Positions 35,912 through 48,170 of a stretch of 64,000 nt of DNA are shown in pieces; within the stretch, counting starts at the first letter, position 1; each line of letters starts with the position of its first letter. This stretch comes from Chenopodium formosanum. Its lineage: Eukaryota > Streptophyta > Magnoliopsida > Caryophyllales > Amaranthaceae. Both the position numbers and the translations under genes were made by a program. A model generated the notes under the pieces. It was given only the letters and a program-made list of their open reading frames with translations, did not search any database and was not told where the DNA came from. The stretch lies in assembly GCA_024500155.1 (NCBI GenBank), contig CM044866.1:38369501-38433500 (forward strand), written 5' to 3'.

Positions 35912-37914
35912 TGATCAAGCAGAAGACACAAGGCGAGCTTCAACGACAAGATCTCATGACCTCTTTTATTTTTTCTATCCCCAAATAAGTCTAGCATAGG
36001 CACCCTTTGTTTTCCTTAGATTCTACTTTGTAGGTTTTTTATTCTCCCTTTAATAAAATGAGCATTTATTTTCTTGTATATGATTATCGCATTGCATTGC
36101 ATTAAAAAAAAAATAATCCGTGTCGAACTAAGCACAAGGTATACCAATGATTCGAGGCACCCCTTGTAGCCTATCATATTACCTTTCACCTTTCAAATAT
36201 ACAATCCTTTCTTGATAAACCACTTTGAGCCTCGTCTAATGATAGACCTTTCTTTCTTCAACCCACATCTACCTAGCCTTGGGATGGGATGTGTACAATT
36301 TATGCAATTTTCAAAGAATAAAATCTTGAGTGTTTTATAAAAAATTTCAAAAGAATAAAATCACAATAAAATTGTGCAAAAGGGCAAGTGTTCCAATGTC
36401 TTTGATATGAATATATCTTTGATAAGAACACGTCTCAGATTGCGTCTCTTATCGAGTGCTCGGTACCGCGCCAGAGAAACATGAATGCCAAGTTAGTGAT
36501 AGACCGCATGATCGAGATTGCCCACACTTGTCAAAATAAAAAAAATGCAAAAGCAAAAAGAGAGCAAAATAATAAACAAAAAGAGTTCAAGAGTGAGAAA
36601 CCTCAAGCATAATAATATAAAGATATCAAAAGCAAAATTGCACACCTTGGGGGCTTATCTAGGGTCTTGAGCCTTTATCCCCTTCTTCTTCAAACCTTTA
36701 TTCTAACCACGTTACAACCCTTAAAAGACCTCTTTGAGGTATACACACACTTGTGCGAGGTTCGGCTAGAGCTACGTTCGGCCTGATTCCTAACGGATAC
36801 GTAGGCAATCTCACATTGAGGTGCGGCCGAATTAAAAATGCATTCATATTCACATTCATGCATGATCATATCAAGGGATTTCCAATGCTCATCCCTATCC
36901 ATTTAGAGCTATACTTGGGGGCTTGATCCCTATATTGTTAGCTTACCTAGCCTAAGAGTCACCATCATTTGACTCTTCTCAAAATATTTTTCCATACACT
37001 TAGCCTTTGCAGCCTAGCTTTAGTGTCACTTTCACACACATCACTGATATATAGACAAATAATCCTTCCCTTAGGAACCTTTTGTCATGAAATCTCAACA
37101 CGACGTTGAAGCATGCCTCGTCATCTTAGAGTCCTTCATCACTCATATCAAAATCACCCATCATTGCATCACAAAGTATGAAGTGCTTAGCCTCCGTGCC
37201 TAAGTTACCTAAATACTTGCATCATCGAGTCAACAATTCAAATAGCCTAGGATGAATTAATCCTTTCACTATGAGATACAACGTGGACGCATAAATTTGA
37301 CTAAACTTGTTCAACATGCATCATCAAACACTTCACTTCTTCCCTTTTGTGTCTTTCTTTTTCAGGAGAAAGTCGGAACCCTCCACAAAAATGACGGAAA
37401 TTTTTGTTTTTCTGCGTTTTCGAGACGAATGCATACACGACTCATGTACACATTGAGTCATGTCGTGTTATCACATTGAGTTAAGTCTACGCACACGAGT
37501 CGATTTGAGTACATCAAGTTACACGTCGAGTCAGGCAATAGCATTAAGTCACACAAAGTCAACCTTAAAAGACATGAGCAAAGTCCTATAGTCCAAAATA
37601 TAAATGCAGGCACACTAAGTCCCAGACGGACAAATGATCTTTACAAAAATTTTAAAGCAAAAGGACACAAACAACTTAGCAAATCAACTAGAGTCAAATG
37701 GTCATATTGATTGATTGGGTTCCTTGGTACGCTAGTTAGCCCCTATAAGCAAATTGACATGATTAATAGTCGGCTCGATTACAATCGCAATCAGTGATCG
37801 GCTTGACGACGATCATCTCACTTAGCTTAAGTGCCTAATCATTGGCTCATCGCAAGCACCAAAATAATGGTTCACAAAGAAGCACATCACCAAAACGACA
37901 ATATTTCCAAGAGT
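35912..37914 (+). other. Noncoding interior of the Tat/Ogre-type element
   Basis: No protein-coding similarity seen in either strand. Position and length correspond to where pol would lie in an autonomous relative, so pol has been replaced or lost. CGAGTCAnn and AAGTCACAC words recur near 37435-37560. Confidence 0.55.
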
Positions 37915-38575
37915 GAATTGTCGAGCATCATTCTTCAACGACAATTTTTCCAAGATTGGATTGTCATCTCAAACTAGCAATGTTTCCAAGCATTGATTGT
38001 CGTGCTCCTTCTTTGTGGCAAGTTTTTCCAAGTTTGGATTGTCATACATTCATCAAACCCTTGGCAATATTTCCGAGATTGGATTGTCATGCATCAAGTT
38101 CCCTATGGCAAAATTTCCCAAAGGATTGTCATAGGTCTCTATTCATCTTAACGTTCGGCAAAGGTTCCCCAGCGTGGAGTGTCATTCATTTCAGTAGTGG
38201 GCCGATTTTCCAAAAGGGATTGCCGATCGACTCTTTTTTTGCAAATGTTCCAAGACACGGATTGTCAATTGTGGCAATATTTTCCCAAAAGGATTGTCGC
38301 ATAATATTGGCAAATTTCCAAGGTGGATTGCTTTTAAGAGTTATATTCCAAAATGTGGATTGTCGATCGTAGCAAGGTTCTTATGACAGATTGTTACGAG
38401 GCATTGGCAACTTTTCCCAAAATTGGAGATACGGATTGTCGCTTCATCGTGGAAACATTTTCTAGGATGGATTGTTACGTGGCATTGACAACTTTCCCTA
38501 AATCGGATTGTCATACATCATTTAAGAGTTGTGTTGGCAACTATTCCTAAAGAAGAAAGGATTGTCATCACCCCC
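37915..38575 (+). repeat. Short-unit tandem repeats (about 17 copies)
   Basis: A core GGATTGTC, usually preceded by GGCAAnnTTTCCAAg(a/t)n, recurs about every 30-55 bases (for example near 37960, 38038, 38082, 38125, 38259, 38293, 38359, 38425, 38507 and 38559). Copies are strongly diverged. Tandem arrays near the 3' end are a known habit of Tat/Ogre elements. Confidence 0.75.
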
Positions 38576-38619
38576 TAGGCATCAACAGCAGCGAAGCGCG
38601 ACCACAGCATCAACATCAG

Positions 38620-38960
38620 CGAAACTGAGGATGACTTCAAGCGGAGTTGTCTTCGACGGCGTTCCCTAGGATGAGGAAGGTTGTCAGAAAACAGGAGGTG
38701 ACTTCAAGAGAAGTTATCTTCGATCGTGTTCCCAAGGATGTGGAAGGTTGTCGGACAACTGAGGATGGCTTCGAGCAGAGTTATCTTCGACGGCGTTCCC
38801 TAGGATGAGGAAGGTTGTCAGAAAACAGGAGGTGACTTCTAGCGAAGTTATCTTCGATCGTGTTCCCTAAGATGTGGAAGATGGTTATAAAACAGTGGAA
38901 ATTGAAGGTAGTTGCAAGCGTAGCAGTCTTCAGACGATATCTCCTAGCTTGAGGAAAATC
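38620..38960 (+). repeat. 65-bp repeats in alternating two-type array
   Basis: Units alternate between one ending TCTTCGACGGCGTTCCCTAG and one ending TCTTCGATCGTGTTCCC, each followed by GATG(a/t)GGAAGGTTGTC. A-B-A-B plus a diverged fifth unit gives a higher-order dimer of about 132 bases. Confidence 0.8.
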
Positions 38961-39182
38961 GTCAAACAAAATTGGATACTCCAGAGACGTGTGCTCGACA
39001 AAGCAAGATACACGTTTCTTAACTTTTTTATCTGTTTTAACTAATGCTAGTTTGCAGGTATCGGCGTTACAAGAATGATTTAGGGTCGTAGAACGTTCTG
39101 AATCATTCTCCGTCCCTATCGCTACTTTGACTTTCGTTTTCAAAACTTGCGTTTCTCCAAACTCAGTCAAAGTAGGGGCTTC

Positions 39183-40388
39183 TGTAGACACCCAAATTTG
39201 TCTCCGCAAAACCAGACCCAGTTATGACTACCTTTCATGTCATTTGATTATCGAACGAAGTGAAGGTGTGAAATGTCTAGTGATGAGGATGTTTTTATTA
39301 AAATATTTCTCTTTCTGTTTTTGAAAATATTTCTTTTCTTACTCTATTTAAGAAAAATAGTCAGTCCAATTTGGTTTGGTCCATGATGAGGGTCCAATAA
39401 TAGTGTAGTTGGATTGGGCTTGAAAAGTGCTTTCCAACGATATATTATAAGCCCAATTCCGATGAATAATGAGGAAGTTATGGATTATATTAAATTGGGT
39501 TCGAAATGATTTTTATATGTGGCTCAATGATCTATAGGAGGGCCTATTAATTATTATTCCTAAAGTTGTTAGGATTGATTTTAATCTTCTGGAATATTTA
39601 GAAGGTTCCTTTTTAATTCTAATAGTATTAGGATTGATAATTATATTTTAAAGAGTTTTATTTGGAATAAAACAAGTATTTTATGATAAACCTGATTTTC
39701 TGCTTAACATGGAATTTGTTGCTTAATCATATTAAGAAGAGGATTCCGTACAAAAGCGCGTTTTATCCTTTCATTAGCGCCAAACGACAGGTCTGTCGCC
39801 TGGCGCTGGTCTTGTCGCCTAGCGACAGATTCCAGTTTTATTCCGAATATGACTTGATTTGATTCCGGGCTGTTTTTCTATAAATAGGGGTCGTATCTCC
39901 CCGTTTTTAATCATCCACAATCATCATTCATAATCATTATTCATCATCTCTCTCATCTCTCTATAGCTAGAAGCTTTCTCTCTCTTCTCTTTCTAAACCT
40001 TCTCTCTTACAAAATTCCTCATACATAAGTTCTAGACACACCTAGCCAAGTTCGAAGTTGCCTTCGCCCTAGACGTGAGAGGTTGATAATTTTTGAGGGT
40101 TTGGTCACAAATTCCTATATCAATTATTTAATTTAATTGTTTTATTTATTATTTTCCTTGAAGTTACTAATGTGTGTATTTTGTTATAAGAAAGAGATAC
40201 GAGGCATCGAAGTAAGTACTTTAATTGCTTTATTGATCTTTTGATATAGAAATCATGCTTTGATTATTTTGATTCCTAGTATCATGTTAGGATGCTTTTA
40301 TTGATTTCTAATATCATGTATATTATTATGATGCTTCCTATTTCTTTCCTAATGTCATGTTAGTATCATGCTTGAAATATTCCCTACA
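39183..40388 (+). repeat. 3' LTR of the Tat/Ogre-type element
   Basis: 1206 bases, TGTAGACACCC to TCCCTACA, direct to 31881-33108. It lacks one of the GCGCTAACATCTGTTGCCTG segments present in the 5' LTR, showing unequal change of the GC-rich motif cluster. The TATA box TATAAATAG lies near 39881. Confidence 0.92.
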
Positions 40389-41727
40389 CATAGACTATAA
40401 TAATACATGTTCAACTTCATATTAAATTAATATATACATACATTTTAACTTTAATATTGACAAGTGTTTATTCGAATATTGATGCATAGATGTTCATTTG
40501 GATATGTGTATATTCACACATATATTAATGTATATTTACACATATATTAATGTATGTTCATTCACAAATCATAAAATGTTCAAAAGTCATCACAGGTTAT
40601 TCATTCATCGTAGAAAATGTATTATTAATTTATTACTTTACAGTGTGTCCATTTTTGAATTTGTTATTGTTATTCATTCGTAAATGTTCAATTTTGAATC
40701 CTTACACGTACTTTTGTTTGGAATGTGTTCATGGTTATTATTTTTTTTGAAAAACGTGATATCTTATTGCACAGGATAATCAAGCAAGGAAGTTGAAGGC
40801 GGCAAATATATTGTGCTCATCGGATTATATTTTTCATGGAAAACACACAAATTTCATATGATTAGAGGTGCAACAAGGAGGATATATCTATATAGACACT
40901 TTATTATACCAAATGTAACAATTAATAATGTTCATTTAACAAGACACATGTGTACATTTAGGATTGAATGGTTCACTTTCATGTTTATGAAGCAATTATT
41001 ACATAAAATAGAATAGAAATGTGTTATTATTGTAATTAAATTAAATTTATTTTGTATTGGAGATTATTTTTTTAACAACATTTTATTTAAATAAATAGAA
41101 TTCTTAGATGTATGTATTTGCATACAACTTATTATATTACTTACACAATTACACATAGATCTTGAAATGAATATTTGATGATATAAAAAAGAACATATGT
41201 TGAAACATATAAAAAAAAAAAACAAAAATGAACGTTTGATGATGTAATACTTCTTATAATAAAAATGATTTGGGTGCAGTAATCATTATAATAAACTTGT
41301 TCTCAGGTTTATTTATAATAAATTCTAAAAATACAATTCAGAAAAATACGAAGTATTAATTAGAATAAAAAACTCCTTGCTAAAAAATGAACATTTAATA
41401 ATACAAAAATGAACATTTACCAATACAAAAATGAACATGTTATAAAAATTTACAGGAAATTCAAATGAAAAGGGAAGGGTGGGACACACGCAGAGGATGT
41501 GGGGGGGGGGGGGGGGGGAGGTGTAGACAGTGTTCCCTACCCCGGGGTGTAGGTAAAAATTTGTAGACTATTAGTTGTTCTTTTATGGTATTCAAGGATG
41601 TTCTTGACTTCAACATACTAAATCTTATCTAATATGATTATATGATTGATATTTGCCCATCATGCTCAAACTATATACGTAGTATGTGTTAATGGTGAGT
41701 ACATAACATGACGTACGTTGTAGGTCT

Positions 41728-42233
41728 TGTTTAGGGAATTTTTACCCTAGACAAATGGACCAATGAGGAAGTGCCACGTGTCAGAGGCTGGCAGGTCATC
41801 CTTGGCCAATCTCCAACTGACACGTGGCCTCTCCAGATATTCTCGTAGAATCGCGGCCTTCAAGGGCCCAATTCCCCAAAATCCGCTATTTGGCGGCGCA
41901 GCCCATCAGTCCTAGGTCAGAATGACCTAGGGAGGGGCACTTTTCCCAATGACCCTATAAATAGGGAGATATTCCCCAAAATTGGGGGACATTCAGAAAT
42001 TTACTATCATTTATTACATCCTACTTTCTCTCTCATCAGAGAACCCCTGAGCTTGGAATCCAAGCAGATCCCCACCTAAATTTCCGCACTTTTTACTCTC
42101 CTTCAAGTTACTAACTTGAGCGTTGGAGGCGGAGCACCACCCAACCGGTGTCTTCGTTGTTTTTGCAGGTACAGAGCCAGCAGGACCAGTCTTCGAGTTG
42201 TAACTCTCCCAAGGGACAAAAACACCCAAAACA
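41728..42233 (+). repeat. 5' LTR of the Tat element
   Basis: 506 bases from TGTTTAGGG to CCAAAACA. It has CACGTG boxes at 41775-41780 and 41821-41826, and TATA box CTATAAATAGGG near 41954. The imperfect palindrome TCCTAGGTCAnnnTGACCTAGG at about 41910-41932 is lost in the 3' LTR. Confidence 0.95.
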
Positions 42234-42235
42234 TT

Positions 42236-42253
42236 TGGCGCCGTCTGTGGGGA
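42236..42253 (+). promoter_or_regulatory. Primer-binding site of the Tat element
   Basis: TGGCGCCGTCTGTGGGGA begins two bases after the 5' LTR end and starts with TGG opposite a tRNA CCA end. This sequence type is common as a primer site in plant Tat elements. The tRNA was not identified. Confidence 0.8.
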
Positions 42254-42265
42254 GAGTACCTCAAG

Positions 42266-44929
42266 ATGGTTCAAAATTCTGTACCAATTCTTAACTCTAC
42301 TTCTCTACGTCCGGTTACTCAAGCGGGTAACCAAGAGGACTTGCAGCCGGTTATTCAACCGGAAGGTTTTGAAATCCCTCAACCTCCGCCTCAGCCTCAG
42401 CCAGAGGTATTCACTAAGGAGGAGGAAGAAGAAGACAATGATGTGGAGACCTACATAACCAAAGATGGCTCCCTCATCTTTAAATCCATTCGTTCCAGAG
42501 ATCAACTGGAGCGAAATCTAGACCAGGCGGGTCCAAGCAGACGGCCCACTGGGAGGTCAGACGGGGAAACCCGGAAGACCAGAGGAGAGGCTCCAATCAC
42601 CCGAAACGAGCTCATGAAATTCATGAACTCCTTCAAGGGTGAAATTTAGGAGATGATCAACAACAAGACAGGCTCTAGTAAGAGTCCGCCGACTAAAAAG
42701 ACTCCCAATGATGGGAAGAAGAAGAAGTCGGTCAAGGGCAGGCAGCCAACTCCTCATCCAAAGGAGAAGGCAGCCGCAAAACTTGACTGGTCCAAGATTC
42801 TGATGCCCTAGAGGCAGCCCCGGCAGCCCCAGCCGGAGGCCAAAAAGACGTCTACCTTCGATGCTAGACAAGTCATCAATCGAAGGAGGCAGCAACAGTC
42901 TGAGTCAGCTTCTACCTCAAGCTTTCCAGACAGCTTCAAGGAAGCTTCTGCAAGGAACTCCATGTCCTGGCATGAGAGTCGGACATGCGGTAAATCCGTC
43001 AACACCGAACCTCAACTGATGATAGGGTCTATGCCATACGCACCCCAGGCGCAGTATGGGCAATATGACCTCCAGTTTATGTAGCCACCCCCATTCGGAG
43101 GTCAGGCGGCATATACCAATGTCCAGCCACTGGACTGGCAGCTGCGGCTGATGAGGCTAGGCGAACAGCCGTCTGCCTTTGCAGCCAATATAACCGAGGC
43201 AGCTCAGCCAGCCAAGGTTAAGAATATTTTGGTTGGTGCTTATGATGGCACCACCAACCCAGAAGACCACCTGATGGCATATACCAACCTAATGTGTTTA
43301 CAAGGTTGGGACGATGCCACCTGGTGCCGCTGTTTTCCAGCTACATTGAAGAGCATCGCCCAGCAATGGTTTGGCAACTTGCCAACCGGATCTATTGATT
43401 GCTTCAAGAAGCTAGCCTTCTTGTTTGCCACAAACTTCTCAATGAACATCCCTGCTAAGAAAACAAGTCTAGACTTGAGCACCATTAAGCAGGGAGAGAG
43501 AGAAGGACTACGCTCATATGTCAGACGGTTCAACCTGGTCAGAATTCAGATCCAGGGGTTGTCTGACGATGTAGCATTTACAGACTTCTTCAAGGGTCTG
43601 AGAGACGGGTCGACTTTTAAGTTCGACCTTGTCAGAAAAGGGGCATTTACGCTACAGGCGGCCCTGAGGGAGGCGGAAAGCTATATACAAGCAACCGACC
43701 TCTGCACGCCTGGTAGCCAGTCGGACTCCAAGAAGTCTGACAAGCAAAAAGAGAGCCGGTCTGCTCAGCCGACAAAGAAAAAAGAAGAGAGCAAGAAAAG
43801 AAAAGAAGTCTGGGCGGTCAGTGATTCTGAGCAGCCGTCCCAGAAGAAGAAAAAAGAGTTTAAACCATACGTCCCCCGGTATGAGTTTAACAGAGACTGC
43901 AACTCCATCCTCATGGAGGTAAAGGACCGGCTGTCCATTGAGAAGCTGAATCCAATGAAGAGTTTCGTCCAATCGCGGAACAAAAATAAATTTTGCCAGT
44001 TGCATGAGGAGGTTGGCCATGACACCAACGACTGCTTCAGTTTACAGCGGACGTTGGACCGTCTGGCTGACAGGGGGCTTCTAAAGTCCTACATTTCAAA
44101 GTCCCCAGCCGGGGCAAAAAAGAAAAACAAGGTTCAGCCCTCTAAGGCTACCCCCCAGCCTACTAGTAGTTCGGATACCGACAGGGATCCGGTCTACACC
44201 ATAGCAGGCGGAGTCTCTTGTGGTGGCCCTACCATCCGGGGCACCAAAAGCCATCTTCGAAAGATGGATAAGGATGATGATGAGCAGGCGTCTGCCAGCT
44301 CTACTTTTCCAGATGTCCTCATTACTGAGAAGGACAGGGGCAGCGTGCGCCGCCCGCATGACGACCCGGTTGTCATTGAATGCAAGGTCGCCAACCAGTT
44401 AGTTGGGCGCATCCTTATTGACACCGGCAGCTCGTCAGACATCATCAGCCTCCGGTGCTTGCAGAAGCTGAAATACAACTCCAGCAGCATGCATCCGGTC
44501 ACCCACCCCTTGGTTGGTTTTGGGGGTGGGATGGTCTATCCAGCCGGAAGAATTGACTTACCCATCCGGTTGGGTGAGAAGGGCCAGGGACGACATATTG
44601 TCGTCAGATTCTTGGTCGTTGAGGAGTTGACCGCCTTTAACATCATTCTTGGGAGGCCAACCCTCAACGAAGCCAAGGCAATAATCATCCCGTCTCTTAT
44701 GCTCATCAAGTATGAGAGGGATGATGGTTCCGTTGGTTCCCTGAACGGGGATCAGAAGACGGCCCGGGAGTGCTACCTCTCATCCGTCAAAGATACTGTG
44801 GCCTCAGACGGCCAAGGGAAGGAACCAATAGACCTTGACAATGTCAAGGATGCCACTTCACCCCCACCAGCAGCCGGAAAAAAGAGAAAAGCTGCAGAGC
44901 TGGTGGAGGTGAAGAAAGAAAAGAAATAG
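42266..44929 (+). pseudogene. Tat gag-protease, interrupted by TAG codons
   Basis: One frame from ATG 42266 is interrupted at TAG 42647-42649, 42809-42811, 43082-43084 and 44927-44929, with no other stop type. The N-terminal part is Pro/Glu-rich and basic. The retrotransposon gag domain covers roughly 43210-43690 (AYDGTTNPEDHLMAY, WFGNLP, FATNFS, GLRSYVRRFN). A Tat-type C/H motif CQLHEEVGHDTNDCFSLQ lies near 44000. The aspartic protease centre RILIDTGSSSDII follows near 44410, with the flap-side ILGRPTLN near 44650. The frame is the same as that of pol. The Asp-Thr-Gly triad is intact. Confidence 0.9.
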
Positions 44930-47900
44930 CAATCACTGACCGGTGAACGGTCAGAGGAGCTCCGTCCCCAGCCGGCTGGTGAAAGTATTGATCTTGTTTT
45001 GGACGACAGCCGTCCAGAACGAACTGTTAAGGTTGGGACGGTTGCTAATGCTGTTCTGGGTGCAGACTTGCACCTTTTGCTGAAAGAATTCAAAGATGTG
45101 TTTGCCTTTGAAGTGGAAGAGATGCCAGGCATCAGCCCGGATCTCGCTGTCCACAAACTCGCCGTGGATCCAAAAATGAAGCCCATACGGCAAAAGAAGA
45201 GGAACCACGGTGAGGAAAGAAGTCAGGCGGCAGCTGCCAAAGTAAAAAAGCTGTTGGATGCTAGGTTTATTCGGCCTTGTAATTTCCCCGACTGGGTGGC
45301 AAACGTTGTGCTTGTAAAGAAGCCGAATGGTACCTGGCGGATGTGTGTAGACTACACAGATCTCAACAAGGCATGCCCAAAGGATAGTTATCCACTTCCA
45401 AAAATTGACAGCTTGGTTGATTCAACAGCCGGTCATGCCTTGATGAGTTTCATGGATGCCTATTTCGGCTTCCACCAGATACCCATGTGGAAAAAAGATC
45501 AAGAAAAGACGGCCTTCGTCACTGATAAGGGGTTATTATGTTATAATGTGATGCCGTTTGGCTTGAAGAATGCGCCGGCTACGTTCCAACGGATGATTAA
45601 TATAGTCTTCATTAGTCAAATTGGGAGGAACGTAGAGGCATATATTGATGACATGATAGTCAAATCCAAGCAGCAGGCGGATCACCTTGCTGATCTCCGA
45701 GAAACCTTCACCACACTCAGGCGGCATAAGGTTATGTTAAATCCTAAGAAATGCGTCTTTGGTGTTGAGTCTGGGAAGTTTCTCGGATTCCTGATTGATC
45801 AAAGGGGGATAGAGGCTAACCCTGAGAAGATACAGGCGGTAATTGACATGAAGTCACCCCGCACTGTTAAGGAAGTTCAGAGACTCACCGGTTGCCTGGC
45901 CGCCTTGGGGAGATTCCTCAGCCGGTCAGGTGATGCCTTTACTTCTTCCAAGCAATCAGGAAGAAGACTAGATTTGAATGGGGGGATGATGCTGAGGCGG
46001 CCTTCCAAAAATTGAAAGAACACTTACACTCTTTGCAAGGCTTGTTAGTCCTTTGCCTAGAGAGAAGTTGTACATGTACTTAGCCGTCTCAGACCATGCC
46101 CTCAGTGCCGTTCTCCTTGCTGAACGAGACGGTACTCAGCTCCCGGTATACTTCATTAGCCATGTGTTAAAAAATGCTGAACTCCGGTACCCTATGGTAG
46201 AGAAATTTGGTCTTACTCTATATATGGCCTTCAAAAAGTTGAAGCCATACTTTCTGGCACATTCGGTTGTAATATACACCGACCAGCCCCTCAAACGGAC
46301 AATGTCTACTCTGGAGTCATCCGGCAGAATGTTGAAGTGGGCTATTGAAATGCAAAGTCTTGAAATCTCCTACGAACCAAGGAAAGCAGTGAAAGGTCAG
46401 GCGTTTGCCGACTTCATTGTTGAAATGACCCGTCCGGTTCTCCCGGATAATATTGATCAGGTCTGGAAGGTGTATGTAGATGGGAGCTCTACAAAGAACG
46501 GCTGTGGTGCAGGCATTGTTTGTGAATCTCCAGAAGGAGATAGATATGAGTATGCACTACAGTTCAAGTTTCAGGCCTCAAATAATGAGGCGGAGTATGA
46601 AGCCCTACTAGCCGGAATCCGCATGTGTAAGGCGGCAGGGGTAACAAAGATTGACGTCCATTCTGATTCTTAGTTGATTGTTAGCCAGTATGAGGGCACT
46701 TATGAAGCGACCCATTCGGCTATGATCAAATATCTTCAGGCTGTCAAAGATGAGGCTGGGACACTTGAGGAATTCAGATTGAATCAAGTGCCCCGGTCAG
46801 ATAACCACCCGGCGGATGCACTGTCAAAGTTGGCATCATCCGCCTGCCATGATACGCCTCGGTCAGTCTTTTGGGAAGTTCTTGAAAAAAGAAGTATTTA
46901 TGAAGAGCCCATCGGAATTCTGGATCGAAGTTCTACTTGGATGGACGGCATCCGGGCGTATCTTGCAGACGGTGCGCTCCCTGATTCACCTCAGGAGGCA
47001 GCCGTCATGAAGAAGAGAGCAGCTAACTTCGAGTTGAGAAACGGAGAACTCTTCAAGGCTGGATTTCTCAAGCCCTTGTTGAAATGTGTTACCCCAGAAA
47101 AGGGGAAAGAGGTACTTGAAGAGCTGCATGCGGGATTTTGCGCCTCCCATATAGGCGGCAAGTCCCTAGCCGTCAGAGCCAGACGGCATTATTCTTGGCC
47201 TACCCTTGAGGCAGACGCCAAAGAATTTGTGAAGAAATGTGATAAGTGTCAAAGGTTTGGCAAGCTAATACATCGCCCGGCTACTGATCTGACGGCAATC
47301 CACAGCCCAGTCCCGTTTGCTAAATGGGGCATGGATATTTTGGGTCCTTATACGCCTGCTCCAGGCGGAAAGCGCTATATCTTGGTGGTTGTGGACTATT
47401 TCACCAAATGGGTGGAGGCGGAGGCAGTTAAGAATGTCAAGACAAAGGATGTCATCTCTTTCATCTGGAAGAATATTATCACCTGGTTTGGGGTACCTAT
47501 GTCTATGGTATTTGACAACGGCCCTCAGTTTGAGACGCCTCAGCTCTAGACTTGGTTAGGAGATCAAGGTATCTCAAGTTACTTTGCCTCAGTCGGCTGT
47601 CCTCAAGCAAATGGTCAGGTTGAGACATTCAACAAACTCATCTCAGACGGCATCAAAAAGAAAATTGAAAGAGCCGGTGGTTTATGGGCTGAAGAATTAA
47701 TTCATGTCCTATGGGCCATCCAGACAACTGCCAAGGGGTCAACCGGAGAAACCCCATTTCTCATGGTGTACAGAGCTGAAGCCGTTTTTCCCATTGAACA
47801 CTATGAGCCTACGCTCAGAGTGATTCTCTATGATGAAGAGGCAAATTGGGTGGCCATGCGGCTGGCATTGGACTCCCTCTCGGAACGCAGGGGCAATGCA

Positions 47901-48170
47901 GCCCTGCGACATGAGATATACCGTCTGAGAATGACGAGAGCCTACAACAAAAGAGTGCACAAACGTCCTTTGAAAGTGGACGATTTTGTGTTAAGGAAAA
48001 TGGAGGCAACCAGTAGGGCAAATGAGCTTGGAAAGCTAACTCCTAATTGAGAAGGTCCCTACCGGATTTATGAAGAAGTTAGGGATGGCACATACCGCTT
48101 GGAAACCCCAGACGGTAGACGCCTGCCTAGAACATGGAATGTAGATAACTTAAAAAAGTACTACTTCTGA
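44930..48170 (+). pseudogene. Tat pol: RT, two RNase H domains, integrase
   Basis: Continues gag-protease after TAG 44927. Reverse transcriptase: KKPNGTWRMCVDYTDLNKACPKD, FMDAYFGFHQIPM, MPFGLKNAPATFQR and intact YIDD near 45645. A frameshift lies between about 45930 and 46050. Gypsy RNase H follows (YLAVSDHALSAVLL), then the second, archaeal-type RNase H typical of Tat (VYVDGSSTKNGCGAGIV, NNEAEYEALLAG, VHSDS) cut by TAG 46671-46673, with HPADALSKLA. Integrase has the HHCC zinc region (HAGFCASHIGG to CDKCQRF) and the acidic core Asp in WGMDILGPY, Asp in FDNGPQF and Glu in CPQANGQVETFNK. TAG 47547-47549 and TGA 48048-48050 interrupt it. The frame ends at TGA 48168-48170. All catalytic residues seen are present despite the stops. 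Confidence 0.92.

Larger units (their letters stand above)
31881..40388 (+). mobile_element. Non-autonomous Tat/Ogre-type Gypsy retrotransposon
   Basis: The 8508-base element has direct LTRs (31881-33108 and 39183-40388) and a perfect 5-base duplication CATAG (31876-31880, 40389-40393). It carries only a broken gag; no protease, reverse transcriptase or integrase is visible, and the 3 kb before the 3' LTR is noncoding and repetitive. It therefore depended on enzymes supplied in trans. The 5' LTR terminus has mutated from TG to TA. The LTRs differ at a noticeable number of positions and indels, so insertion is not recent. It sits inside transposon copy B. Confidence 0.9.

Noticed and set aside
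37915..38575. CRISPR-like regular repeat array
   Set aside because: Units are degenerate and irregularly spaced inside a plant retrotransposon; this is tandem repeat decay, not repeat-spacer structure.
43240..44502. Several minus-strand frames over Tat gag
   Set aside because: Shadow frames of the plus-strand gag-protease. Unlike 49290-52166 they show no splice structure, promoter or domain.
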